DNA from: Gammaproteobacteria bacterium
Lineage (GTDB): Bacteria; Pseudomonadota; Gammaproteobacteria; Steroidobacterales; Foliamicaceae
Assembly: GCA_011523505.1 (NCBI GenBank)
Contig: WTGP01000019.1
Span: forward strand, 14,523 to 78,522
Length of the DNA: 64,000 nucleotides
Direction: 5' to 3'
The position numbers and the translations under genes were made by a program. Each line of letters starts with the position of its first letter. The first letter of the stretch is position 1. Below the pieces are notes generated by a model. It did not search any database. It was not told where the DNA came from and worked only from the letters and a program-made list of their open reading frames with translations. This document shows, in pieces, positions 1-9,063 of the stretch.

Positions 1-211
1 GCAGGCGGTTGAACGCGAGGCGCCTCCTCGCCACGCCGTCTTCGCCGGCCAGCGTGATCAGGGGTTCCACCACGCGCCTCAGCTCCTTGGCCTTGGGGAC
101 GGTGGTGGTGATGCTCTCGTGCTCGATCAGCGAGGCGGCCATGTTGCGGAACATTGCGCGGCGGTGGTCGCTGGTGCGGCCCAGGGTGCGGCCGGATTTG
201 CGATGTCGCAT
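1..211 (-). CDS. rplQ: 50S ribosomal protein L17 (partial, C-terminus outside window)
   Basis: Large-subunit ribosomal protein L17, which sits near the peptide exit tunnel. Only the first 70 residues are inside the window. The start [12 protein letters not shown] is the invariant L17 N-terminus, followed by the SLIEHE and [11 protein letters not shown] segments typical of the family. The ATG at 211 is preceded by AGAGGT. It follows rpoA and is the last gene of the alpha operon, as in Escherichia coli. Nothing is visibly unusual in the part seen; the 3' end and any operon terminator lie beyond position 1. Confidence 0.97.
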   Translation of the reverse strand, partial: MRHRKSGRTLGRTSDHRRAMFRNMAASLIEHESITTTVPKAKELRRVVEPLITLAGEDGVARRRLAFNRL

Positions 212-230
212 GACGGAACCTCTCGCTCGA

Positions 231-276
231 TCAGGGGTCAGGGGTCAGTGGTCAGCGGTCAGGCGCGGTCAGGCGG
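231..276. repeat. Short degenerate tandem repeat between rpoA and rplQ
   Basis: Five to six head-to-tail copies of TCAGNGG (units start at 231, 238, 245, 252, 259 and 269) fill most of the rpoA-rplQ spacer. The last unit supplies the TGA stop codon of rpoA on the minus strand. The transcript would carry repeated CCNCTGA units just ahead of the rplQ ribosome binding site. No function is known; replication slippage is the simplest origin. Confidence 0.7.
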
Positions 277-1264
277 CAGTCTTCAGGCCGGCCGGCGGCC
301 ACTCGGGCAGCTCGGAGCCCAGCTCCAGGCCCCGCTCGCCGAGCTTCTCCTGGATTTCCGTCAGGGAGCGCTTGCCGAGGTTGGGCGTGCGCAGCAGTTC
401 GGCGTCGGTCTTTTGCACGAGGTCGCCCACGAAGTGGATGTTCTCGGCCTTCAGGCAGTTCACCGAGCGGGCGTTGAGCTGCAGGTCCTCGATCGGCGAC
501 ATGTAGAGCTGGCGCAGTTGCGGGTCGATGCCCATCAGGCCGACGTTCTCGCTCGGCGCCAGGTCCACGAACACGGTGAGCTGGTCGCGCAGGATTTCGC
601 CGGCGCGGCGCACGGCGTCGCCCGGATCGATGGCGCCGTTGGTCTCCAGCTCCACGATCAGGCGGTCGAGGTCGGTGCGACGCTCCACGCGGGCGGCCTC
701 GACGTCGTAGCTGACGCGCCGGACCGGGCTGAACGAAGCGTCGAGCTGCAGCCGGCCCATCGTGACGCTGCCCTCGGTGACCTCGGCCATGCGCGTGGCG
801 GGGCGGTAGCCGCGGCCCGTGGCCACGGTCAGGCGCATGCTCAGCTCCACGCCGGAAGTCAAAGTGGCGATGTGCTGGTCCGGGTTGACCACCTCGACGT
901 CATGGTCGGTGGCGATGTCGCCGGCCGTGACCTGGCCCGGCCCCTTCTTCACCAGCATCAGCTCGGCGCTGGCGCGCGCGTGCATGCGCACGGCCACGTC
1001 CTTGAGGTTCAGCAGGATCTCCACCACGTCTTCCTTGACCCCCTCGATGGAGCTGTATTCATGCAGCACCTCGTTCTGGATCTCGGCCTCGATGATGGCG
1101 GCGCCCGGCATGCTCGACAGCAGCAGGCGGCGCAGCGCGTTGCCCAGCGTGTGGCCGAAGCCGCGCTCCAGCGGCTCTATCGTGATGCGGGCGCGGTTCG
1201 GGTGGCCGCGCTCCTCAACGCGAACGATGCGGGGCTTCAGGAAGGTATGTACTGATTGGTCCAT
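269..1264 (-). CDS. rpoA: DNA-directed RNA polymerase subunit alpha
   Basis: Alpha subunit of RNA polymerase; the dimer nucleates core assembly and the C-terminal domain contacts UP elements and activators. It is 331 residues (E. coli 329). The N-terminal domain (about 1-235) carries the conserved [17 protein letters not shown] assembly region. The C-terminal domain (about 250-320) keeps the DNA-contacting arginine in [14 protein letters not shown] and the [14 protein letters not shown] helix-hairpin-helix. It lies between rpsD and rplQ in the alpha operon, with a 16-nt gap after rpsD. No anomalies seen. Confidence 0.99.
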   Translation of the reverse strand: MDQSVHTFLKPRIVRVEERGHPNRARITIEPLERGFGHTLGNALRRLLLSSMPGAAIIEAEIQNEVLHEYSSIEGVKEDVVEILLNLKDVAVRMHARASAELMLVKKGPGQVTAGDIATDHDVEVVNPDQHIATLTSGVELSMRLTVATGRGYRPATRMAEVTEGSVTMGRLQLDASFSPVRRVSYDVEAARVERRTDLDRLIVELETNGAIDPGDAVRRAGEILRDQLTVFVDLAPSENVGLMGIDPQLRQLYMSPIEDLQLNARSVNCLKAENIHFVGDLVQKTDAELLRTPNLGKRSLTEIQEKLGERGLELGSELPEWPPAGLKTAA

Positions 1265-1280
1265 GGCGCTTGCACTCCTG

Positions 1281-1904
1281 CTACTTGGAATAAAGCTCTA
1301 CAACCAGGCTTTCGTTGATGTCGGGCAGGATCTCCTCGCGCTCCGGCAGGCTCTTGACCGTGCCTGAAAGCGCTTTCTGGTCCACCTCCAGCCACTCGGG
1401 CAAGCCGAGCTGGCGGGCGATCTCCAGGGCGTTCTGAATCCTGAGCTGCTCCTTCGCGCGCGGATGCACGGCAACGACGTCGCCCGCCTTGACCTGGTAG
1501 GACGGGATGTTGACCGCGCGGCCGTTGACCTGGATTCCGCGGTGCGTGACGAGCTGCCGGGCCTCGGGCCGGGTGGCGCCGAATCCCAGGCGATAGACGA
1601 TGTTGTCCAGGCGGCCTTCCAGCAGCCTCAGGAGGTTATCGCCGGTGGAGCCCTTCTGGCGCGCGGCGCGCTTGTAGTAGTTGCGGAACTGCCGCTCGAG
1701 CACGCCGTACATGCGCCTCAGCTTCTGCTTCTCGCGAAGCTGCAGGCCGTAATCGGAGATGCGCCCGGGGCGCTGGGTGCTGCGCGCGCCGGGCACGCGG
1801 TCGTGGCGGCACTTCTCCTCGAGCGAGCGCACCCGGCTCTTGAGCAGCAGGTCGGTGCCCTCGCGCCGCGAGAGCTTGCATACGGGTCCGGTGTAACGGG
1901 CCAT
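1281..1904 (-). CDS. rpsD: 30S ribosomal protein S4
   Basis: Primary 16S rRNA-binding protein and, in enterobacteria, translational repressor of the alpha operon. The product is 207 residues (E. coli 206). I chose the ATG at 1904, giving [16 protein letters not shown], the family N-terminus. A longer in-frame reading would run into the rpsK coding region. The S4 RNA-binding domain (about 95-160) contains [20 protein letters not shown] and the [13 protein letters not shown] loop. It sits 13 nt after rpsK and upstream of rpoA. Confidence 0.98.
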   Translation of the reverse strand: MARYTGPVCKLSRREGTDLLLKSRVRSLEEKCRHDRVPGARSTQRPGRISDYGLQLREKQKLRRMYGVLERQFRNYYKRAARQKGSTGDNLLRLLEGRLDNIVYRLGFGATRPEARQLVTHRGIQVNGRAVNIPSYQVKAGDVVAVHPRAKEQLRIQNALEIARQLGLPEWLEVDQKALSGTVKSLPEREEILPDINESLVVELYSK

Positions 1905-1917
1905 GCCTGGCGCCTCC

Positions 1918-2304
1918 CTAAACGCGGCGCCGCTTGGGCGCGCGGCAGCCGTTGTGCGGGATGGGGGTGACATCCTCGATGTGGGTGATGCGGAATCCGG
2001 CGGCGTTGAGCGCCCGGACCGCGGACTCGCGCCCGGGGCCGGGGCCGCGCACCCGGACCTGCAGATTGGCCATGCCCATTTCGCGGGCGCGGTTGGCGGC
2101 GCGCTCGGCCGCCACCTGGGCGGCGAACGGCGTGGACTTGCGCGAACCGCGGAAGCCCGAGCCGCCGGAAGTGGCCCAGGACAGCGCGTTGCCCTGCGGG
2201 TCGGTGATCGTGATGATTGTGTTGTTGAACGACGCGTGGATGTGCGCGATGCCGTCCACGACATGGCGCCTGGCCGCTTTCTTGCGGGGTTTGGGTTTTG
2301 CCAT
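1918..2304 (-). CDS. rpsK: 30S ribosomal protein S11
   Basis: Platform protein of the small subunit that lines the mRNA exit/Shine-Dalgarno cleft. It is 128 residues (E. coli 129). Recognisable blocks are [40 protein letters not shown] and the basic C-terminus [14 protein letters not shown]. It lies between rpsM and rpsD in the alpha operon with spacers of about a dozen bases. No anomalies. Confidence 0.98.
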   Translation of the reverse strand: MAKPKPRKKAARRHVVDGIAHIHASFNNTIITITDPQGNALSWATSGGSGFRGSRKSTPFAAQVAAERAANRAREMGMANLQVRVRGPGPGRESAVRALNAAGFRITHIEDVTPIPHNGCRAPKRRRV

Positions 2305-2316
2305 CTCGATAACCCC

Positions 2317-2673
2317 CTACTTGCGGATGGGCCGGCGCGGACCCTTGCGGGTGCGCGCGTTGGTGCGGCTGCGCTGGCCGCGCACCGGCAGCCCGCGCCG
2401 GTGGCGCAGTCCGCGGTAGCAGCCCAGGTCCATCAGCCGCTTGACGTTCATGGAGTTCTCGCGCCTGAGGTCGCCTTCGAGCTGGTAGCGGGCCACGCTG
2501 GAGCGGATGCGTTCGATCGCGGGCTCGTCCAGGTCCTTGACCTGCACGTCGGGCTGCACGTTCGAGAGCTGGCAGATCTCCAGGGCGCGGGCGGGGCCGA
2601 TCCCGAAGATGTGCGTGAGCGCCACCCGCACGTGCTTGTAGACGGGCACATTGATGCCGGATATGCGTGCCAT
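2317..2673 (-). CDS. rpsM: 30S ribosomal protein S13
   Basis: Head protein of the 30S subunit that contacts the P-site tRNA and bridges to L5. It is 118 residues, the same length as in E. coli. The ATG at 2673 gives [14 protein letters not shown], the family N-terminus; an upstream in-frame extension would run into rpmJ and is rejected. The C-terminal tail [17 protein letters not shown] is the tRNA-contacting extension. It opens the alpha operon directly after rpmJ, with only two bases between the rpmJ stop and this start. Confidence 0.98.
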   Translation of the reverse strand: MARISGINVPVYKHVRVALTHIFGIGPARALEICQLSNVQPDVQVKDLDEPAIERIRSSVARYQLEGDLRRENSMNVKRLMDLGCYRGLRHRRGLPVRGQRSRTNARTRKGPRRPIRK

Positions 2674-2675
2674 GC

Positions 2676-2789
2676 TCAGCCCTGCCTTTGCTTGTGCCGC
2701 GGGTCCGTGCACAGGACCCGGAGCACGCCCTTGCGCCGCACGATCTTGCAGTTGCGGCAGATCTTCTTTACCGATGCGCGTACTTTCAT
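2676..2789 (-). CDS. rpmJ: 50S ribosomal protein L36
   Basis: Smallest large-subunit protein, a zinc ribbon that stabilises 23S rRNA helices. The reading frame encodes 37 residues beginning [15 protein letters not shown] and ending HKQRQG. Cys11, Cys14, Cys27 and His32 form the complete zinc site, so this is the zinc-binding form rather than the zinc-independent paralogue induced by zinc starvation. It is the last gene of the spc operon, between secY and rpsM. Confidence 0.97.
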   Translation of the reverse strand: MKVRASVKKICRNCKIVRRKGVLRVLCTDPRHKQRQG

Positions 2790-2822
2790 GCTTGCATCTC
2801 CTTCAAACCGTCAGCCCGGCCC

Positions 2823-4172
2823 TCAGCGCGGGCCCCTGCGCCCGTACGAGCCGAGATTGGCTTTCTTCATCAGGCCCTCGTACTGGTGCGACATCATGTG
2901 CGCCTGCAACTGGGCCAGGAAATCCATCGTGACCACCACCATGATGAGCAGCGAGGTGCCGCCGAAATAGAACGGCACCTGCCACTGCATGATCAGTAAC
3001 TCGGGCATCAGGCACACGCCGGTGATGTAGATGCCGCCCCACAGCGTGATCCGGGTCAGCACCCGGTCGATGTAGTTGGCGGTCTGCTGGCCGGGGCGGA
3101 TGCCGGGAATGAATGCCCCCGAGCGCTGCAGGTTCTCGGCGGTGTCGCGCGCATTGAACACCAGCGCGGTGTAGAAGAACGCGAAGAACATGATCAGCGC
3201 GCCGTACATCATCACGTAGATGGGCTGGCCCGGCGCCAGCCGCGCGCCCAGCGTCTGCAGCCAGCTGAAGCCCTCGGCCTGGCCGAACCAGGAGGCCAGC
3301 GTGGCCGGGAACAGGATGATGCTGCTCGCGAAAATCGGCGGGATCACGCCCGACATGTTGAGCTTGAACGGCAGGTGGCTGGACTGGCCGGCATACATGC
3401 GCCGGCCCTGCATGCGCTTGGCGTAGTTGACCGGGATGCGCCGCTGGGCGCGCTCCACGAACACCACGAAGGCGATCACGGCCAGGATCAGCAGCATCAG
3501 GATCAGTGCGAAGGCGCCGTTCAGCTCGCCGGTGCTGACCAGTTGCAGCGTGCCGCCGAAGGCCGACGGCAGCCCGGCCAGGATGCTGGCCAGGATGATT
3601 ATGGAAATGCCGTTGCCGATGCCGCGCTCGGTGATCTGCTCGCCCAGCCACATCAGGAACACGGTGCCGGTCGTGAGCGTGATGGCCGCAGTCATCACGA
3701 AGCTGGGGCCCGGGTTGATGACCACGCCCTGGCCCTGCAGCGCCACCGACATGGCCATCGACTGGAAGGCGGCCAGGATCACGGTGAAATAGCGGGTGTA
3801 CTTGACGATCTGGCGGCGGCCGGACTCGCCTTCCTTGCGGAGCTGGGCCAGCGTGGGCACGACCACTCCGGCAAGCTGCATGATGATCGACGCGGAAATG
3901 TAGGGCATGATGCCGAGCGCGAAGATCGACATCCGCTCCAGCGCGCCGCCGGAGAACATGTTCATCATGCTCAGGATCGTGCCTTCCTGCTGCTGGAAGA
4001 ACTGGGCGAGCGCGTTCGGGTCGATGCCGGGCAGCGGGATGAACGCGCCGATGCGATACACGACCAGCGCGCCGGCCAGGAACAGCAGGCGCTTGCGCAG
4101 GTCGCCGAAGCGCGTGGCCTCGCCGAGCGCCGCGGCGGGATTGAACGTCCCGGCCTGTCCGCGTCTGGCCAT
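2823..4172 (-). CDS. secY: Preprotein translocase subunit SecY
   Basis: Channel-forming subunit of the SecYEG translocon in the inner membrane. It has 449 residues (E. coli 443) and the expected ten hydrophobic segments. Signature stretches are [12 protein letters not shown] near residues 45-60, [31 protein letters not shown] in the plug/TM2 region and the [14 protein letters not shown] loop. The C-terminus carries the [12 protein letters not shown] motif needed for SecA function. The start codon shares its A with the last base of the rplO stop (TGATG), suggesting translational coupling. Confidence 0.99.
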   Translation of the reverse strand: MARRGQAGTFNPAAALGEATRFGDLRKRLLFLAGALVVYRIGAFIPLPGIDPNALAQFFQQQEGTILSMMNMFSGGALERMSIFALGIMPYISASIIMQLAGVVVPTLAQLRKEGESGRRQIVKYTRYFTVILAAFQSMAMSVALQGQGVVINPGPSFVMTAAITLTTGTVFLMWLGEQITERGIGNGISIIILASILAGLPSAFGGTLQLVSTGELNGAFALILMLLILAVIAFVVFVERAQRRIPVNYAKRMQGRRMYAGQSSHLPFKLNMSGVIPPIFASSIILFPATLASWFGQAEGFSWLQTLGARLAPGQPIYVMMYGALIMFFAFFYTALVFNARDTAENLQRSGAFIPGIRPGQQTANYIDRVLTRITLWGGIYITGVCLMPELLIMQWQVPFYFGGTSLLIMVVVTMDFLAQLQAHMMSHQYEGLMKKANLGSYGRRGPR

Positions 4173-4606
4173 CAGGTGAGCTCCTCGATGGAACCGCCGG
4201 CGTCCTCGATGGCTTTCCGAGCCCCGGCCGTCGCGGCGATGCCCACGAGCTTCACCGGCTTCTTGACCTCTCCGCTCAGGAACACTTTCGCGGCGCGCGC
4301 GTCGAAGCGCGCCAGGCCGCGGTCCTTGAGCAGCGCCAGGTCAACGGTCTTCTCGCCCAGACCGGCGATCTCGCTGGTGCGCACGCGGGCCGTGTAGCGC
4401 GCGGTGCGCGAAGCGAAGCCCACCTTGGGCAGGCGCCGCTGCAGCGGCATCTGGCCGCCCTCGAACCCGCGCATGACGCCGGAGCCCGAGCGCGAGCCCT
4501 GGCCCTTGTGGCCGCGGCCGCAGGTCTTGCCGCCGCCTGCGGATGCGCCGCGGCCCACGCGCTTGCGGTGCTTGCGACCGCCGGGTTGCCCGAGCGAATT
4601 GAGCAT
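4172..4606 (-). CDS. rplO: 50S ribosomal protein L15
   Basis: Large-subunit assembly protein with a long unstructured basic N-terminus. It is 144 residues, identical in length to E. coli. The glycine/arginine-rich first 50 residues ([21 protein letters not shown]) and the [13 protein letters not shown] segment are diagnostic. Its start overlaps the rpmD stop by one base and its stop overlaps the secY start by one base. No anomalies. Confidence 0.98.
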   Translation of the reverse strand: MLNSLGQPGGRKHRKRVGRGASAGGGKTCGRGHKGQGSRSGSGVMRGFEGGQMPLQRRLPKVGFASRTARYTARVRTSEIAGLGEKTVDLALLKDRGLARFDARAAKVFLSGEVKKPVKLVGIAATAGARKAIEDAGGSIEELT

Positions 4607-4800
4607 CAGTCGAGCTCCTCGACGTCGAGCATGTACCCGACCTTGCGCGCCATGCCGAGGTTCTCGGGCGTGGCGGGCACGGTCACGGTCTGGCGGATGC
4701 GCCTCAAACCCAGGCCGCGCACGCAGGCCTGGTGCTTGCGCAGGCGCCCGTGCAGGCTGCGCTTGAGCGTGATCCGCACTTGCTTTTCAGCCTTGGCCAT
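4606..4800 (-). CDS. rpmD: 50S ribosomal protein L30
   Basis: Small large-subunit protein of 64 residues (E. coli 59). The sequence starts [15 protein letters not shown] and contains [19 protein letters not shown] followed by [15 protein letters not shown], the canonical L30 fold. The ATG at 4800 overlaps the rpsE stop by one base, so a longer reading into rpsE is rejected. Encoded in the spc operon between rpsE and rplO. Confidence 0.97.
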   Translation of the reverse strand: MAKAEKQVRITLKRSLHGRLRKHQACVRGLGLRRIRQTVTVPATPENLGMARKVGYMLDVEELD

Positions 4801-5300
4801 CACGCAACGATCTCCTTGACGGACTTGCCGCGGGTCCGCGCGACCTGGCCCGGCGAGCGGGCCTCGTGCAGCGCCCGCACGGTGGCGCGCACCACGTTGA
4901 TCGGGTTGCGCGAGCCGTACGACTTGGCCAGCACGTTGCGCACGCCGCAACATTCGAACACGGCGCGCATCGCGCCGCCGGCGATGATGCCGGTGCCTTC
5001 GGCGGCCGGCTGCATGTACACCTTGGTGGCGCCGTGGCGCCCGGTCATCGCGTAGTGCAGCGTGCCGCGCTTCAGCTTCACGGACTTCATCTCGACGCGC
5101 GCCTGGGCCAGCGACTTCTGGATCGCCAGCGGCACTTCGCGGGCCTTGCTGTGGCCGAAGCCGACCTGCCCGGCGCCGTCGCCGACCACGGTCAGCGCGG
5201 TGAAGCCGAACTGCCGGCCACCCTTGACCACCTTGGCCACGCGGTTGACGTGCACCAGCTTCTCGAGCAGGTCTTCGCGGGATTCGTTGTTGTTCGCCAT
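4800..5300 (-). CDS. rpsE: 30S ribosomal protein S5
   Basis: Small-subunit protein involved in decoding accuracy and mRNA entry. It is 166 residues (E. coli 167). The double-stranded RNA-binding-like N-terminal domain contains [27 protein letters not shown], the loop where spectinomycin-resistance changes occur in other species. The C-terminal domain contains [15 protein letters not shown] and [16 protein letters not shown]. It lies 15 nt after rplR. Confidence 0.98.
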   Translation of the reverse strand: MANNNESREDLLEKLVHVNRVAKVVKGGRQFGFTALTVVGDGAGQVGFGHSKAREVPLAIQKSLAQARVEMKSVKLKRGTLHYAMTGRHGATKVYMQPAAEGTGIIAGGAMRAVFECCGVRNVLAKSYGSRNPINVVRATVRALHEARSPGQVARTRGKSVKEIVA

Positions 5301-5315
5301 AACTCGCGTTTCTCG

Positions 5316-5669
5316 CTAAAACTTGAGCCCGGCCTTGCGCGCGGCGTCGGCCAGGGCCTTGATCCGCCCGTGATACCGGAAGCCCGAGCGGTCGAAGGCG
5401 ACGCTCTTGAAGCCGGCCTCGACGGCCTGCTCGGCAAGCTGCTTGCCCACGGCCTTGGCGGCTTCCACGTTGCCGGTGTTCTTCACGTCCCCGCGCAGCT
5501 TGAGCGTCGAAGCCGAGGCCAGCACCTTGCCGCCGCCGGGCTCGATGAGCTGGGCGTAGATGTGCCGGGGCGTGCGATGCACGCTGAGCCTCGGCGCTCC
5601 CAGCCGCGCGATCCGCGCGCGCGTCTTGCGGGCGCGCCGGGCGCGGGCGGTCCTCTTGTCGATGGCCAT
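5316..5669 (-). CDS. rplR: 50S ribosomal protein L18
   Basis: 5S rRNA-binding protein of the central protuberance. It is 117 residues, the same as E. coli. The basic N-terminus ([15 protein letters not shown]) is followed by [16 protein letters not shown] and the C-terminal [26 protein letters not shown] block typical of the family. It lies between rplF and rpsE in the spc operon with short spacers and no visible anomalies. Confidence 0.98.
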   Translation of the reverse strand: MAIDKRTARARRARKTRARIARLGAPRLSVHRTPRHIYAQLIEPGGGKVLASASTLKLRGDVKNTGNVEAAKAVGKQLAEQAVEAGFKSVAFDRSGFRYHGRIKALADAARKAGLKF

Positions 5670-5684
5670 GACGCTACACCCCGC

Positions 5685-6218
5685 CTACTTCTTCTTGGCT
5701 TCCTTGAGCCTCAGTTGCTCGCCCCGGTAGCGCACGCCCTTGCCCTTGTAGGGTTCGGGCGGACGCAGGGCGCGGATTTCGGCGGCCGTCTGGCCGACGA
5801 GCTGGCGATTGATCGATTCGAGCACGATCTCGGTCTGCGAGGGCGTCTTTACCGACACCTTGTCCGACACCTTGTATTCGATGGGGTGCGAGAAGCCCAG
5901 TTGCAGGGCCAGCGTGCTGCCTTTGGCCTCGGCGCGGTAGCCGGTGCCGACGAGCTGCAGGCGGCGCTCGAACCCCTGGCTGACGCCGGTGAACAGGTTG
6001 CGCACGAGGGCGCAGGTGGTGCCGGTCATGCTGCGCGCCAGGCGCGAACCGGAACGCGGGGCCACGACCACCGCGCCGTCGTCGAGCTTCATTTTGATCT
6101 CGCTGTGCACGGTCATCGAATCCTCGCCCCTGGAACCCTTCGCGGTCAGCGTGCCGTTGGCCAGACTGGCGGTGACGCCGTCGGGGACGGGAATCGGTCG
6201 TTTGGCCAGACGGGACAT
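5685..6218 (-). CDS. rplF: 50S ribosomal protein L6
   Basis: Large-subunit protein near the factor-binding site, made of two duplicated alpha/beta domains. It is 177 residues, equal to E. coli. The start MSRLAKRPIPVPDGV and the C-terminal segment around residues 148-168 (PPEPYKGKGVRYRGE) are diagnostic. It follows rpsH after 27 nt with a clear purine-rich ribosome binding site (GGAAGGAGCG). Confidence 0.98.
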   Translation of the reverse strand: MSRLAKRPIPVPDGVTASLANGTLTAKGSRGEDSMTVHSEIKMKLDDGAVVVAPRSGSRLARSMTGTTCALVRNLFTGVSQGFERRLQLVGTGYRAEAKGSTLALQLGFSHPIEYKVSDKVSVKTPSQTEIVLESINRQLVGQTAAEIRALRPPEPYKGKGVRYRGEQLRLKEAKKK

Positions 6219-6245
6219 GACGTCGCTCCTTCCTTCGCTCCCCGG

Positions 6246-6644
6246 TCAGCTCACGACGCAGAGCACTTCGCCGCCCTGCCTCGCCGCGCGCGACTCGCGG
6301 TCGCTCATCACGCCCTTGGAAGTGGAGATCACGGCCACGCCAAGGCCGCCCATTACGCGCGGCAGATCGTCGGCGCCGCGATAGACCCTCAAGCCCGGCC
6401 GCGAGGCGCGCTCGAGCCGGCGGATGACGGGCTCGCCCTGCTCGTACTTGAGCTCGATGCGCAGCGTGCGCTCGGGCCCCGGTTCGCCGGTGGCCTCGTA
6501 GCCCTCGATATAGCCCTCCGACTGAAGCACGCGCGCGATGGATTCCTTGATCGTCGAGCCGGGCATGGACACGTTGTCGTGCAGCGCCGCCTGCGCGTTG
6601 CGGATGCGCGTCAGCATGTCGGAGATCGGGTCTTGCATGCTCAT
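6246..6644 (-). CDS. rpsH: 30S ribosomal protein S8
   Basis: Primary 16S rRNA-binding protein and, in E. coli, translational repressor of the spc operon via a site near rplE. It is 132 residues (E. coli 130). The first ATG at 6644 ([18 protein letters not shown]) is preceded by TAGGAG at good spacing and matches the E. coli N-terminus, so I prefer it to the ATG two codons later. The C-terminal [23 protein letters not shown] block is conserved. Confidence 0.98.
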   Translation of the reverse strand: MSMQDPISDMLTRIRNAQAALHDNVSMPGSTIKESIARVLQSEGYIEGYEATGEPGPERTLRIELKYEQGEPVIRRLERASRPGLRVYRGADDLPRVMGGLGVAVISTSKGVMSDRESRAARQGGEVLCVVS

Positions 6645-6654
6645 GCCGACACTC

Positions 6655-6960
6655 CTACCAGGACGCCTTGCTCACGCCGGGGATGTTGCCGAACATCGTT
6701 TCCTCGCGCAGCTTGTTGCGGCTCAGGCCGAACTTCTTGAAATAGCCGCGCGGCCGGCCGGTAATCGCGCAGCGGTTGCGCAGGCGCACCGGGCTGGAGT
6801 CGCGCGGCAGGCGCTGCAGCGCCTCGAGCGCTTTGGCCAGGTCGTCCGGGCTCGTGGAGCGGTCGGCGATGATGCGCTTGAGCTCGGTCCTGCGCTCGCG
6901 GTAGCGCTCCACCATGCGCCGGCGCTTCTTCTCGCGTTCCACCATGCTCTTCTTGGCCAT
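6655..6960 (-). CDS. rpsN: 30S ribosomal protein S14
   Basis: Small-subunit head protein of 101 residues, the same as E. coli. It starts [20 protein letters not shown] at 6960; an upstream in-frame extension would overlap rplE and is rejected. It lacks the CxxC zinc site of the short form, so it is the long zinc-independent S14. The C-terminal [26 protein letters not shown] region is highly conserved. Confidence 0.98.
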   Translation of the reverse strand: MAKKSMVEREKKRRRMVERYRERRTELKRIIADRSTSPDDLAKALEALQRLPRDSSPVRLRNRCAITGRPRGYFKKFGLSRNKLREETMFGNIPGVSKASW

Positions 6961-6964
6961 GCGC

Positions 6965-7504
6965 TTACCTCTTGAAGGGAAACTTGAACTCATCGAGCAG
7001 GGCGCGGCCCTGTTCGTCGTTCACCGCCGTCGTGGTGATGGCGATGTCGAGGCCGCGGATGACGTCGATGTTGTCGTAGTTGATTTCGGGGAAGATGATC
7101 TGCTCGGTCACGCCGATGCTGTAGTTGCCGCGACCGTCGAAGGACCTGGGGTTCAGCCCCCGGAAGTCCCGGATCCTTGGAATGGCCACGTTCACCAGGC
7201 GCTCGACGAAGTCGTACATCCGCGAGCGGCGCAGCGTGACCTTGCAGCCCAGGGGATAGCCCTCGCGCACCTTGAACGCGGCGACCGAACGGCGCGCGTA
7301 GGTGATCACGGCGCGCTGGCCCGCGATCAGGGTCAGGTCCTCGGCGGCCTTCTTGACCGCGCCGCGATCGGAAGTCCCCTCGCCCACGCCCATGTTGAGC
7401 GTGATCTTGGAGAGCTTCGGCGCCTGCATGGGATTGCCCAGGCTCAGCCGCTCCACCAGGCGCGGCGCCATCTCGGTGCGGTAGGACTGTTCGAGCGCGT
7501 TCAT
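6965..7504 (-). CDS. rplE: 50S ribosomal protein L5
   Basis: 5S rRNA-binding protein of the central protuberance that contacts S13 and P-site tRNA. It is 179 residues, exactly the E. coli length. [31 protein letters not shown] and the C-terminal [23 protein letters not shown] are diagnostic. The start ATG overlaps the rplX stop by four bases (ATGA), the usual sign of coupled translation. Confidence 0.98.
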   Translation of the reverse strand: MNALEQSYRTEMAPRLVERLSLGNPMQAPKLSKITLNMGVGEGTSDRGAVKKAAEDLTLIAGQRAVITYARRSVAAFKVREGYPLGCKVTLRRSRMYDFVERLVNVAIPRIRDFRGLNPRSFDGRGNYSIGVTEQIIFPEINYDNIDVIRGLDIAITTTAVNDEQGRALLDEFKFPFKR

Positions 7505-7821
7505 ACGGTGTCGATGACCTCGCCGTCGCTCTTGAAGTAGCGCACCCGCTGACCGTCGGCCAGCGTCTTGATGCCGGTTCGTCCGCCTTTCTCGGTGACG
7601 GAGTTGTAGAGCGCGACGTTGGAGACGTGCAGCGGACGCTCTTCCTCGACGATGCCGCCGGGCAGGTTCTGCTGCGGGTTGGGCTTGCGGTGCTTGCGCA
7701 CCAGGTTCACGTTCTCGATCAGCACGCGGTCCTCGCCGACCAGGCGCGTGACGACGCCCCGCGCGCCGCGGTTGCGGCCCGTGGTGACGATCACTTCGTC
7801 GCCTGTCTTCAAGCGCTTCAT
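7501..7821 (-). CDS. rplX: 50S ribosomal protein L24
   Basis: Assembly-initiator protein of the large subunit with an N-terminal KOW motif ([22 protein letters not shown], about residues 5-27). It is 106 residues (E. coli 104). [28 protein letters not shown] is the family core. It lies four bases after rplN and overlaps rplE by four bases. Confidence 0.97.
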   Translation of the reverse strand: MKRLKTGDEVIVTTGRNRGARGVVTRLVGEDRVLIENVNLVRKHRKPNPQQNLPGGIVEEERPLHVSNVALYNSVTEKGGRTGIKTLADGQRVRYFKSDGEVIDTV

Positions 7822-7825
7822 GACG

Positions 7826-8194
7826 CTACAGCACCTCCGGGGCCAGCGAGACGATCTTCATGAACCGGGCGGAGCGCAGCTCGCGGGTGACGGGGCCGAA
7901 GATGCGCGTGCCCACCGGTTCCAGGCGCGGGTTCAGCAGCACCGCGGCGTTGCCGTCGAAGCGGATCAGCGATCCGTCGGGGCGCCGCACTCCGCTGCGG
8001 GTGCGCACCACCACGGCGTGATACAGCTCGCCCTTGCGCACGCGCCCGCGCGGCACGGAGTCCTTGACAGTCACGCGGATCACGTCGCCGATGCGCGCAT
8101 AGCGCCGGCGCGATCCGCCCAGCACCTTGATGCACTGCAACTTTCTCGCGCCGGAGTTGTCGGCCGCGCTCAATACGGTTTGGGCTTGAATCAT
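7826..8194 (-). CDS. rplN: 50S ribosomal protein L14
   Basis: Large-subunit protein forming intersubunit bridges and the docking site of the silencing factor RsfS. It is 122 residues (E. coli 123). [28 protein letters not shown] is the invariant N-terminus, and [13 protein letters not shown] lies near the C-terminus. It heads the spc operon block, but only 16 nt separate it from rpsQ and I see no promoter between them. Confidence 0.98.
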   Translation of the reverse strand: MIQAQTVLSAADNSGARKLQCIKVLGGSRRRYARIGDVIRVTVKDSVPRGRVRKGELYHAVVVRTRSGVRRPDGSLIRFDGNAAVLLNPRLEPVGTRIFGPVTRELRSARFMKIVSLAPEVL

Positions 8195-8210
8195 GACCGC
8201 GGACCCTCAC

Positions 8211-8468
8211 TCAGTCGCTGCTCCCGTCCGCGCGCCGAAGCACGCGCACCAGCCTCCAGGACTTGCGGCGCGACACGGGGCGTCCCTCGGCGATCGCGAC
8301 GAGGTCGCCTTCGCGCGAAGTGTTGTCCTCGTCGTGGATCAGCATGCGCGTGGTGCGCCGCACGTATTTGCCGTACATGGGGTGCTTCACGAGCCGCTCC
8401 ACGGCCACCCGCCGGGTCTTGTCGGACCCGCCGGGCAGGACCCGCGCCATGCGTTCCGAGGCGCTCAT
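8211..8468 (-). CDS. rpsQ: 30S ribosomal protein S17
   Basis: Primary 16S rRNA-binding OB-fold protein needed for early 30S assembly. It is 85 residues (E. coli 84). The conserved core VERLVKHPMYGKYVRRTTRMLIHDEDN and the RPVSRRKSWRLVRVL tail identify it. The ATG overlaps the rpmC stop by four bases. It is the last gene of the S10 operon. Confidence 0.97.
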   Translation of the reverse strand: MSASERMARVLPGGSDKTRRVAVERLVKHPMYGKYVRRTTRMLIHDEDNTSREGDLVAIAEGRPVSRRKSWRLVRVLRRADGSSD

Positions 8469-8653
8469 GACGCGGCCTCGCGCATTACGGTCTTCACCCG
8501 GGCGATGTCACGGCGCAGCTGGCGGTGGCGATGCACGCGCGCCTCCTGCCCCGTGGCCTGGCTCAGGCGCATCTGCAACTGCTCGCGCCGCAGTTCGAGA
8601 AGACGCTGCCGGAGCCCGGCGGCGTCAAGTTCCCTGATTTCGGAAGCCTTCAT
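8465..8653 (-). CDS. rpmC: 50S ribosomal protein L29
   Basis: Small two-helix protein at the peptide exit tunnel, near the docking site of trigger factor and SRP. It is 62 residues (E. coli 63). [29 protein letters not shown] and the [13 protein letters not shown] helix are typical. It overlaps both neighbours, rplP and rpsQ, by four bases each. Confidence 0.96.
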   Translation of the reverse strand: MKASEIRELDAAGLRQRLLELRREQLQMRLSQATGQEARVHRHRQLRRDIARVKTVMREAAS

Positions 8654-9063
8654 TGCAGTTGCCTGTGTACGAACGCGGTATTGACCGGCAGCTTCGACGA
8701 AGCCAGCCGGAAGGCCTCGCGCGCCAGCGGCTCGGGCACGCCCTCGATCTCGTAGAGCATGCGGCCGGGCTGGACCAGCGAAACCCAGTATTCGACGTTG
8801 CCCTTGCCCTTGCCCTGGCGCACTTCCAGCGGCTTCTGGGTGATGGGCTTGTCCGGAAAGATGCGGATCCAGACCTTGCCGCCACGGCGCACGTGGCGGG
8901 TCAGCGCGCGCCGCGCCGCCTCGATCTGGCGGGCGGTGATGCGGCCGCGGGTGGTGGCCTTGAGGCCGTACTCGCCGAAGGCCACGAAATTGCCGCGCTG
9001 GGCCAGGCCGCGGTTGCGGCCCTTGTGCATCTTGCGGTACTTGGTGCGCTTGGGCTGCATCAT
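8650..9063 (-). CDS. rplP: 50S ribosomal protein L16
   Basis: Large-subunit protein at the A-site tRNA elbow, required for peptidyl transfer geometry. It is 137 residues (E. coli 136). Two consecutive ATG codons occur; the first (9063) gives [19 protein letters not shown], which aligns in length with the E. coli start and forms an ATGA overlap with the rpsC stop. [36 protein letters not shown] is strongly conserved. Confidence 0.98.
   Translation of the reverse strand: MMQPKRTKYRKMHKGRNRGLAQRGNFVAFGEYGLKATTRGRITARQIEAARRALTRHVRRGGKVWIRIFPDKPITQKPLEVRQGKGKGNVEYWVSLVQPGRMLYEIEGVPEPLAREAFRLASSKLPVNTAFVHRQLQ

Noticed and set aside
4866-6740. Long plus-strand open frame (about 624 codons) opposite rpsE-rpsH
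   Set aside because: It crosses several well-defined ribosomal protein genes on the other strand and its translation shows no family motif; similar shadows occur opposite fusA, rpoB and rpoC.
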